Source: UBA1941 sp046329555
Lineage (GTDB): Bacteria; Bacteroidota; Bacteroidia; Chitinophagales; LD1
DNA length: 64,000 nucleotides
NCBI GenBank assembly: GCA_046329555.1
Contig: JAXLUK010000004.1
Coordinates: forward strand, 1-64,000
Direction of reading: 5' to 3'
Shown piece by piece: positions 34,931 through 41,631 of the stretch (the first letter of the stretch is position 1; every line of letters starts with the position of its first letter). A program made the position numbers and the translations under genes. The notes under the pieces are model-generated. The model saw only the letters and a list, made by a program, of their open reading frames with translations. It searched no databases and had not been told where the DNA came from.

Positions 34931-34958
34931 AAAAAGGCGCCTTATGGCGCCTTTTTTT
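34931..34958 (+). terminator. Strong terminator after rplC
   Basis: AAAAAGGCGCC (34931-34941) and GGCGCCTTTTT (34946-34956) form an 11-bp stem with a 4-base loop and a seven-base T-run. It should end rplC transcription 20-50 bases after the stop. Confidence 0.92.
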
Positions 34959-34991
34959 GTGCCTTTGCGTAGTTTTACTCAAAATAAGAAC

Positions 34992-35435
34992 ATGCTCTCA
35001 AAGACCATTTTAATGCTTGCGGCGATATTGTTTCAGGCGGGAAACTACGCTGTGAAAAAGACGGATGCGGAGTGGAAAAAGCAACTCACGCCGGAACAGT
35101 ATGAGGTAACCCAGCATGCCGGAACCGAGCGCGCTTTTACCGGCAAATACTGGAACAACCATGAGCAAGGGCAGTATAACTGCGTTTGTTGTAATCAACC
35201 CTTGTTTAGTAGCGCAACAAAGTTTGAAAGTGGGACAGGCTGGCCCAGTTTTTATCAGCCCCTCATCAAGAAGAATGTGGAGGAGATAACCGATCGGTCG
35301 TACGGCATGGATCGCACTGAGGTACGATGCAGCCGATGCGGCGCGCATTTGGGGCATGTGTTTAACGATGGCCCGAAGCCAACCGGATTGCGCTACTGTA
35401 TGAACAGCGCTGCTTTAATTTTTGAAAAGAAGTAG
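34992..35435 (+). CDS. msrB: Peptide-methionine (R)-S-oxide reductase, exported
   Basis: From the ATG at 34992 the protein has 147 residues with an N-terminal signal or anchor (ILMLAAILFQAG). A frame extension to 34926 runs through the rplC terminator and is rejected. The MsrB domain has the zinc pairs CVCC and CSRC, the FESGTGWPSF segment, GAHLGHVFNDGP, and the catalytic Cys in LRYCMNSAAL. It repairs oxidised methionine in envelope proteins. It has no operon partner. Confidence 0.93.
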   Translation: MLSKTILMLAAILFQAGNYAVKKTDAEWKKQLTPEQYEVTQHAGTERAFTGKYWNNHEQGQYNCVCCNQPLFSSATKFESGTGWPSFYQPLIKKNVEEITDRSYGMDRTEVRCSRCGAHLGHVFNDGPKPTGLRYCMNSAALIFEKK

Positions 35436-35471
35436 TAAAAGGGGGTAGTAGGATATACATGGCTTTCGTCG

Positions 35472-35682
35472 GCTTCGCGCAAGCGGGCGGAGCGGATATC
35501 CTTTTTTGTAGCAGGCCCGGACTTAGACTTACGATATTGGGACAGTGGTTATTTATGGGCAAATGGATGTTGGAAAAATCGTAAGTCTGTCTTGCCTGCT
35601 CAAAAAAGATAGGAGCGTAGCACGCGACCCCGAGCCCGCCTGCCGCTAAAATTGGTTGATACGCGGGCGAGGGGATGCGCCA
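35472..35682 (+). repeat. Structured ~210-bp dispersed repeat, copy 1
   Basis: The first ~103 bases are identical to the copy at 38549-38758, and the rest is very similar. It holds a long hairpin (outer TTTTTTGTAGCAGGC arm, inner GACTTACGAT arm). In this copy the 3' arms have a missing A and substitutions, so the stem is imperfect. A second hairpin near the end pairs GCCCGC with GCGGGC and CCCC with GGGG across GA-GA. It fills most of the 340-base gap between msrB and the exosortase gene. Confidence 0.85.
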
Positions 35683-35775
35683 TTATTTTATCGATACTCA
35701 GGGTTGATGGTGGATATGCAACAGATTGGTTGATTGCCACTAGCGCTAATCAATCATCAACCAAATAGAAGTTCT

Positions 35776-36327
35776 TTAAACTGCGGTTGATTCTTTTGGC
35801 GGTTTTGTCTGGAAGGCGTAGTGGTTAATCCAATACATGAGCAAGAGCATATCGATGCCATAGAAGATGCCTAGATAAACCCAGGAATGGGTAAACTCGA
35901 AAAACGTTTTTGAGAAGTTGACCAGCAAGTAGGAGAGCACATTAAAACGCATGAGGTTGACGAAGTGCAGCACGCCTACTCCAAATGGAATGAACCATAA
36001 TTTTTGTTTAGGTTTTCCGGGCATTAAGAGGATGGTAAGCACGAACACGAAGGTTGCCGGAAGTGCGAGACAGTGTTCTTTCACGCCGAGATAAAATGCA
36101 GGTCCCATCCACATATTGATGCCATCGACAGTAGTAGCGAGTCCGAACCAATTATTGACAGCGGCGCAGATTAGGGCAATTTGGTGCCCTAACGCCTTTG
36201 TAAAACGCAACCACCACGGCGTATCCTGAACCAAGCGATGCAGTATTTTCCAGAGGGCATAGGAGCCCACTAGTTTTACGACGAACATCAGTGCGGGATC
36301 ATCGGTGAGGGATTTCTTTTTTTCCAT
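35776..36327 (-). CDS. Exosortase/archaeosortase family transpeptidase-like protein
   Basis: The 183-residue polytopic membrane protein carries the exosortase catalytic set in order: Cys86 in the VKEHCLALPATFVF segment, Arg127 in NLMRFN, and His147 in EFTHSWVY. Exosortases cleave a C-terminal sorting signal and attach the protein to a lipid or glycan at the cell surface. The gene lies directly downstream of a small protein with a PID-type sorting signal, its likely substrate. The exact Xrt class cannot be given from sequence alone. Confidence 0.85.
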   Translation of the reverse strand: MEKKKSLTDDPALMFVVKLVGSYALWKILHRLVQDTPWWLRFTKALGHQIALICAAVNNWFGLATTVDGINMWMGPAFYLGVKEHCLALPATFVFVLTILLMPGKPKQKLWFIPFGVGVLHFVNLMRFNVLSYLLVNFSKTFFEFTHSWVYLGIFYGIDMLLLMYWINHYAFQTKPPKESTAV

Positions 36328-36337
36328 GTAAACAAAA

Positions 36338-36371
36338 AAAGCACACTTTCTGATGAAAGAAAGTGTGCTTT
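36338..36371 (-). terminator. Terminator between the PID-CTERM gene and the exosortase gene
   Basis: GAAAGTGTGCTTT (36359-36371) and AAAGCACACTTTC (36338-36350) form a perfect 13-bp stem with an 8-base loop. On the minus strand it is followed by TTTTTTTGTTT. Abundant transcript from the small gene should end here, with read-through feeding the exosortase gene. Confidence 0.88.
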
Positions 36372-36391
36372 AGCAATTGAAGTAATTGGTA

Positions 36392-36610
36392 TTATTTACC
36401 TGCTGTTAATTTTTTGATTCTACGGTAGCCCCACACAGCGGCGCCACCCAGCAGGGCTGTAATACCACCATCGATTGGAGCGCCACCGCCAGCGGGTGGG
36501 TTACCACCAACCGGAACGCCACCGCCAATGCCACCCGGTTGGGCGAACACGGCTACGGTTAACAAAATCATTACAGCTACTAGCGAGATATTAATTATTG
36601 TTTTTTTCAT
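36392..36610 (-). CDS. Small PID-CTERM sorting-signal protein, probable exosortase substrate
   Basis: The 72-residue protein has a signal peptide (residues 1-24, ending VFAQ), then about 20 residues of Gly/Pro (GGIGGG, GGNPPAGGG). The C-terminal sorting signal has the PID motif at 45-47, a hydrophobic helix GGITALLGGAAVWGY, and a basic end RRIKK. This matches the PID-CTERM type known in Bacteroidota. After processing only about 25 residues would remain. It lies 64 bases upstream of the exosortase gene, with a terminator between them. Confidence 0.85.
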   Translation of the reverse strand: MKKTIINISLVAVMILLTVAVFAQPGGIGGGVPVGGNPPAGGGAPIDGGITALLGGAAVWGYRRIKKLTAGK

Positions 36611-36640
36611 GTTCGTATTTTTTGGGTATTACGGGGTTAA

Positions 36641-38375
36641 TCAATTAAGAAATAATTTTTGTGTTTGGGTTTTAGTACCTTCCGCAATACGAACGATTAC
36701 TGAGCCGGTAGCACCGTTCATGTCGATAGCGTTCAATGCAGAAGTACTTTCGATTTTGTTGATTAACTGACCCATCACATTATACACCTGAATTGTAGCA
36801 GGATTGCTATTCTCACGATTTACGAACAGGGTATTGTTGTGCGCGAAAATATGTGCCGCATTTTGCACCTCAGCAATACCATTAGGTGTATTGGTTTTGA
36901 ATACCACTGAATAGCGACCGCTAATTTGCGCATTGGCCGGGAGATTAAGCGTCATGGTATTACCTGAGTTGATATTGGTTAAAATGCCGGTAACATTGTC
37001 TTTTATGAAAGGAATCAAGCCATTTACGCTGTAAGCGGTTAAAGAAAGTGTATAAATTCCTGCCTCCGTAACAGCGATATCAAAAGGCAGCTCTGTGTTG
37101 GCATCAATGGTGTTTAAGGCATTTATACCATAACCTTTGCTATTGTTAATGAATGCCAGATCAACCGTGCTGCGGGAAACAAATTTTTCAGCATCTAAGC
37201 CTACATCAACACCTGCTGTGGCGTTAGGTTCAGTATAAGCTACGATTTGGTCGGCATCCTTAGCATTTTCCAGTTTCAGACGAACCTCGTTGCTGATACC
37301 TGTTTTATAGAAGGTGCTTGCATTGCCCACGCAATGCCGCGCGTTCAAACTGGAACATGGTGTTCGTATTACTTTGAACAAAAAATCCTTGACCCGGAGC
37401 CAAATAAGGCGTACTTAAAAATCCGGAAGTAACGCCCGACATGTTGATTGATCCATAATTACCTGAAAACTGACCGGTTGTGCTGAAAACGTATGCTACC
37501 GGTGTTGACGGCGTTAAGCTCATGGAGATTTCATAAGAAGCAGGGTATGGGTTACTCAGCAAATTCCAGCCCTGACCTGTGCCATTATAAGAGTAGCTAA
37601 CGGGTACAGGAATGATAGGATTATCATTAAACCGGGCGCCAGTACCTACAGAATACGCGATATTAAAGGGGCCAGCTGCATCGGAACGAAAGGCGAAACC
37701 TTGTCCTGGACGCAATTGAGTTGATGGACTGGTAGCAGAAATCCACCTTTCATAATAGGCACCGTTAACTAAGGGCGCATGGTTTTCTTCGTACCGTTGA
37801 ACATTAGGATAAGGCGTATAGTTATAGTAACAATCTACGCCATTTGTTCCTTGTACGGTGAAACCGCCATTGATGATATTCTGCAACGTTGTACCAGCTA
37901 TAATCCCTCCGAAATCGCGGTATCCTGCATTGTTATTTCCTTCCCCATCAAAAACGAAAACAGCGCCTCCGCTACTTCCTCCAACAACGTATCCATTTCC
38001 TACGTGGAGCAATGCACCCTTTCTGCCGCCATCACGGAAAATGAAGAAATTTCCTGAACCGCTGTGTGAAATAGACCCATTGACCGTTAACAAATCTTCA
38101 ATGGCTAAATCTCTGTTTCCTGAAATTGTCAGGTTTCTGCACACCCCCTGGTTTCCGTTAAAAATTCTGGCAGTAACGGCAAGAGCAGTACTAGGTATAT
38201 CTACATCTTCGCTTGCCGTAGGAACATGACCTAATGACCAGTTGCCGGCTGCGTGCCAGTTATTGAAATTAGGTCCTACACTGTAAGTGAAGGTGTTGGT
38301 TTGGGCATTTGCCGACAGCAAGGTTATCGTGCTTGCTATCAGAACGCCAAAGAAACGGGTAGTGAATTTTTGCAT
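36641..38375 (-). pseudogene. T9SS-exported surface protein interrupted by one frameshift
   Basis: Two overlapping frames form one protein of about 575 residues. Frame one (38375 to 37305) has a signal peptide ending SANAQ and a beta-rich domain up to QGFFVQSNTNTMFQFERAAL. Frame two continues with VGNASTFYKTGISNEVRLKLENA, and ends in a type A sorting domain (IQVYNVMGQLINKIE, MNGATGSVIVRIAEG, TQKLFLN). The frames differ by one base. The shift falls near 37320-37345, at a perfect hairpin. It could be a real mutation, a sequencing error or recoding. Confidence 0.85.
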
Positions 38376-38548
38376 GTACTTTGTTTTGGTTAAGCAATGC
38401 GCAATTATAGGAAACTTTAAGAATATAAAATAAATTTAATTAGTGTTATAATTATAACATTTTCAAATAGTTAAAAGGGAAACTAAAATTGTGGCCTGAA
38501 ATATTAAATTATAGAATTTATTAAAATGACTGGCATTTGCGCCATGGT

Positions 38549-38758
38549 GCTTCGCGCAAGCGGGCGGAGCGGATATCCTTTTTTGTAGCAGGCCCGGACT
38601 TAGACTTACGATATTGGGACAGTGGTTATTTATGGGCAAATGAGAGGTGGAAATATCGTAAGTCTGCCTTGCCTGCTACAAAAAAGATAGGAGCGTAGCA
38701 CGCGACCCCGAGCCCGCCTGCTGGTCAATTGTTAATTCGCGGGCGAGGGGATGCGCCA
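38549..38758 (+). repeat. Structured ~210-bp dispersed repeat, copy 2
   Basis: This is the better preserved copy. TTTTTTGTAGCAGGC (38579-38593) pairs perfectly with GCCTGCTACAAAAAA (38671-38685). Inside it GACTTACGATATT (38603-38615) pairs perfectly with AATATCGTAAGTC (38652-38664) around a 36-base loop. Downstream, CCCC-GA-GCCCGC and GCGGGC-GA-GGGG form a second stem with tandem G-A mismatches. It is in the same orientation as copy 1. The 405-base gap holding it otherwise shows only AT-rich sequence upstream of the T9SS gene. Confidence 0.88.
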
Positions 38759-38780
38759 AAAAAAATGTCATCTTTGAACT

Positions 38781-39467
38781 ATGCAACCTGTTCGCTTTAA
38801 GCATCCGCTGGCCATAAGGTGGTTTCACTGGATTAATTTTCCGGTGTTGGCCGTAATGATCTGGAGTGGATTGCTGATTTATTGGGCGAACGATGTATAC
38901 TACATCAGCGTAGGCGGTAAGGAATACATTCGCTTTTTCCCTGATAGTTTTAATGAGGCCTTGCACTTAAAGTTCAGGCTGGCGGAAGGGATGGCCTGGC
39001 ATTTTGCCCTGATGTGGCTGTTTTTTATCAATGGTTTTTTGTACGTCACGTACACCATTATTTCCGGAGAGTGGCGTTATCTGTTGCCGACCCGAAAAAG
39101 TTGGGGAGAGGCGTTGCAGGTAGTGCTACATGATTTGCATTTGAGAAGAAGCGCGCCAAATTTTGATAAATACAATGCGGCGCAGCGGGTGGCGTATAGT
39201 GGTGTGGTATTGATGGGTTTCGGGAGTTTACTAACCGGTTTGGCGATTTACAAGCCTGTACAGTTTCCGTGGCTTTGTTGGGTAATGGGCGGCTATGAAA
39301 GTGCCAGGGTGATTCATTTTGGTTTGACCGTAGCGTATGTGTTGTTTTTTGTAGTTCACATTATTCAGGTGATGATGGCCGGCTGGCAGGCGTTTAGCGC
39401 GATGTTGACGGGGTGGGAGGTAGAGAAAGAGCAGTTGGATAATAATCAAAATACGCCTTCGGCATGA
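38781..39467 (+). CDS. Cytochrome b561-type membrane subunit
   Basis: The 228-residue protein has four to five membrane helices with candidate haem-binding histidines: His16 (RWFHWINF), His74 (GMAWHFALM), and His179 and His193 (RVIHFGLT and FVVHIIQV). It fits the di-haem cytochrome b subunits that link quinones to periplasmic oxidoreductases. The stop overlaps the molybdoenzyme start by four bases, so the pair is probably one complex. Confidence 0.88.
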   Translation: MQPVRFKHPLAIRWFHWINFPVLAVMIWSGLLIYWANDVYYISVGGKEYIRFFPDSFNEALHLKFRLAEGMAWHFALMWLFFINGFLYVTYTIISGEWRYLLPTRKSWGEALQVVLHDLHLRRSAPNFDKYNAAQRVAYSGVVLMGFGSLLTGLAIYKPVQFPWLCWVMGGYESARVIHFGLTVAYVLFFVVHIIQVMMAGWQAFSAMLTGWEVEKEQLDNNQNTPSA

Positions 39468-40225
39468 AAGATTGGGAACAACGTAAAGAAATGTGGCCTG
39501 CCGCTTCCTTGCGCCGCCGGAATTTGCGGGCGGTAGTGGTATTGGGATTGATGTTGATTGCCGGATGGGGTCTATGGCAGTGGATGATTCATCAGCCCGT
39601 GGAAGGGCGAATTTTGAGTCCGCTCAGGAAGGTTTTGGGTTGGAATGAGCGATTATTTGAAGGAGCGATGGATACCAGTTTGCGGGCAACCAGTTACTCA
39701 GGAAAGGAAGCGGTTAAGCTGCCCCGGGTGAATGGGAGTTACGGGATGACAGGCACTTTGGATACCGCCAGTTGGCGGATGATGGTTGTACGCTGCAATG
39801 GTGATACGTTAAAAATTTCGCTGGCTGCGTTGCAGCAGTTGCCCAAGACGGAGGTGATTTTTGATTTTAAGTGTATTGAAGGCTGGAGCCAGGTAACGCA
39901 TTGGGGCGGTGTGAAGTTGAAGACTTTTTGTGAGCGTTACGGGTTACAGGAAGAAACGGCTAAACATTATGTAGGGCTGGAAACGCCTGATGGCGGGTAT
40001 TATGTGGGGATTGATATGAAAAGCGCGCTGCATGATCAGACCATTTTATGTTATGAGATGAACGGGAAGCCATTGCCGGCTAATCAGGGTTATCCGCTTC
40101 GACTGATTATTCCGGTGAAGTATGGTGTGAAGCATTTGAAGCGAATTGGAACGATGTTTTTTTCAGATGATAAGCCGCGCGATTATTGGGCAGAGCACGG
40201 TTATGATTACTACTGTGGTCATTGA
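39464..40225 (+). CDS. Molybdopterin-dependent oxidoreductase, sulfite-oxidase/MsrP fold
   Basis: The 253-residue protein has an N-terminal RRR with a hydrophobic segment (residues 17-42), a possible Tat signal or anchor. A sulfite-oxidase-type molybdenum domain follows, with the Mo-ligand Cys137 in DFKCIEGWSQVTHWGGV, then LRLIIPVKYGVKHLKRI. In known relatives such enzymes reduce or oxidise sulfur compounds or methionine sulfoxide. Partnered with cytochrome b, it is probably periplasmic and quinone-linked. The substrate is unknown. Confidence 0.87.
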   Translation: MKDWEQRKEMWPAASLRRRNLRAVVVLGLMLIAGWGLWQWMIHQPVEGRILSPLRKVLGWNERLFEGAMDTSLRATSYSGKEAVKLPRVNGSYGMTGTLDTASWRMMVVRCNGDTLKISLAALQQLPKTEVIFDFKCIEGWSQVTHWGGVKLKTFCERYGLQEETAKHYVGLETPDGGYYVGIDMKSALHDQTILCYEMNGKPLPANQGYPLRLIIPVKYGVKHLKRIGTMFFSDDKPRDYWAEHGYDYYCGH

Positions 40226-40254
40226 TTTTGCGGGCCAGTTTGCGCTATATTCAC

Positions 40255-40262
40255 TATCTTTG
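40255..40262 (+). promoter_or_regulatory. Probable -7 box of the ssrA promoter
   Basis: TATCTTTG matches the TAnnTTTG consensus. TTTG motifs upstream are at spacings of 12 and 24 rather than 19, so the -33 element is unclear. A start near 40269 would leave a 36-base leader for RNase P to remove. Confidence 0.45.
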
Positions 40263-40304
40263 CAGCCGGTTGGCGAGTGCCGACATTGATCTTTGAAACA
40301 CCAA

Positions 40305-40668
40305 GGGGCAGCCAGGTATAGACGGGAGGCCTGCGAGGTAAACGGGCATGCAGAGGGTGTGTAATAGCTCTCAAATCCATTACACGAACACAATCAAATG
40401 GCGAATCTACTTTCGCTATGGCTGCTTAATCTTAACTGATTAACCACCATTTGCTCCGCGCTTGAGGTACCATACACAGCGCGCTTGCAATCAAAACCTG
40501 GTAACTTACGGCAGAAGGCTGATCTTCTTTTGTCTGTTCGTATGATAGATCAACGGAACTAGTGGCCGGGTTTCTTAGACAGCTAACTTCCGTATCAATA
40601 AGAAACTAAGCATGTAGAACGTCTATCTTTCACCTATCCGGACGTGGGTTCAACTCCCACCTGCTCCA
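40305..40668 (+). ncRNA. ssrA: Transfer-messenger RNA
   Basis: The 5' acceptor strand GGGGCAG (40305-40311) pairs with CTGCTCC (40661-40667; one G-U pair), followed by discriminator A at 40668. The T arm is GTGGG-TTCAACT-CCCAC just before. The tag reading frame lies in the middle and pseudoknot-forming segments follow. The length of about 364 nt is normal. The genomic 3' end reads CTA rather than CCA after the discriminator, so CCA must be added. tmRNA rescues stalled ribosomes together with SmpB, which is not in the window. Copies of its 3' end follow in tandem. Confidence 0.95.
40400..40429 (+). other. tmRNA proteolysis-tag reading frame
   Basis: Reading from GGC at 40400 gives Gly-Glu-Ser-Thr-Phe-Ala-Met-Ala-Ala and stop TAA. 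The AMAA-type ending is the recognition form for ClpXP-like proteases. A resume codon of GGC is inferred from tags of other Bacteroidota, which begin GE. Confidence 0.88.
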
Positions 40669-41086
40669 CTATTTCATGTACTACCCGGGCGGGTTCAACT
40701 CCCACCTGCTCCACCATAAGTGCTGAAATGGAACAAAACCTATCACGAGTACTACCCGGGTGGGTTCAACTCCCACCTGCTCCACCATAAGTGCTGAAAT
40801 GGAACAAAACCTATCACGAGTGCTACCCGGGTGGATTCAACTCGCGGTTGCTCCACCATAAGTGCTGAAATGGAACAAAACCTATCACGAGTACTACCCT
40901 GGTGGGTTCAACTCCCACCTGCTCCACTATTTCAAGTACTACCCGGGCGGGTTCAACTCGCGGTTGCTCCAGAAACCCATGTACTATTCGCCTGTGGCGA
41001 ATTCAAGACAAGTGCTTGGCATCAAGGGTTTAAAGTCAGTAAATCTATCTGTGAAGTACTACTGAGTTTGGTCAACTCCCGGTATT
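40631..41086 (+). repeat. Tandem array of copies of the tmRNA 3' end
   Basis: Units beginning GTACTACC (or a close variant) start at 40678, 40749, 40820, 40891, 40936 and 40981, with a degenerate one at 41055. The spacings are 71, 71, 71, 45, 45 and 74. The tmRNA's own end (from 40631) is the first member, 47 bases before unit 1. Units contain all or most of TTCAACTCCCACCTGCTCC, the T loop, T stem and acceptor strand. Those at 40678, 40749 and 40820 continue with ACCA. Units 3 and 5 have CGCGGTTGCTCC. The 71-base units share a 48-base linker. No gene is supported between 40669 and 41253. Confidence 0.93.
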
Positions 41087-41253
41087 CTTTTGTATACCTG
41101 CAATCTTATCGAATCAATCTTTTTTACCTGTTAACGGAATGCGTAGCCATCGCACTAGTGCGGCTGTGACCAGTTGCAAAACTTTGTATCGTCTTGTTAC
41201 CAGCGCCATATACAAATTCAGAAAACTTCCATTTCTTCACATAACAAACCGAT

Positions 41254-41589
41254 ATGGCAAAATTCATACTACTTATTCGCGAAGATTTATCCCGATATCC
41301 AATTCCTAAGGAAGAATTAGAGGCGCTAATTCAAGCCCATGTGAAATGGGCGCAACAACTAACACATCGCAATATCTTTGTAGATGGAAATGGTATTGCC
41401 AGTACCGGCGTTTTAGTGGAAGAAAGCGGAGGCCAACTGGTTACAGCACCACTTCGCGATCAGCGCGAGGGTGTTGGTGGCTATTATATCATTGAAGCCG
41501 TTGATTTGGAAGCCGCCATTACCGTAGCGAAAGAATGCCCTACCTTCACCTATGGCGACAAAGTTGAAGTTCGTCCGCTAGGTGGTTGA
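41254..41589 (+). CDS. YCII-domain (DGPF-like) protein
   Basis: The 111-residue soluble protein starts MAKFILLIRED and contains the family segments VKWAQQLTHRNIFVDGNGI, PLRDQREGVGGYYIIEA and LEAAITVAKECPTF. YCII/DGPF proteins have a ferredoxin-like fold and often sit beside ECF sigma factors. None is present here. The enzymatic role is unknown. It starts after the tmRNA array. Confidence 0.8.
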   Translation: MAKFILLIREDLSRYPIPKEELEALIQAHVKWAQQLTHRNIFVDGNGIASTGVLVEESGGQLVTAPLRDQREGVGGYYIIEAVDLEAAITVAKECPTFTYGDKVEVRPLGG

Positions 41590-41631
41590 AGAATCATTAT
41601 TATCCAACTGCCGTTTTTCTAATCTTGAAGT

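Noticed and set aside
34926..34991. N-terminal extension of msrB
   Set aside because: It translates the rplC terminator; the ATG at 34992 gives a proper signal peptide.
35472..38758. Composite transposon flanked by insertion sequences
   Set aside because: The bounding repeats are only ~210 bases, contain no transposase frame, and no target duplication could be identified.
40678..41086. CRISPR-like array of regular repeats
   Set aside because: The linkers between repeats are nearly identical to each other rather than unique, the repeat is the tmRNA 3' end, and there are no cas genes.
40831..41169. Open frames of 112 and 67 codons across the tmRNA array
   Set aside because: They translate the repeat units, differ between frames and have no protein-like composition or family match.
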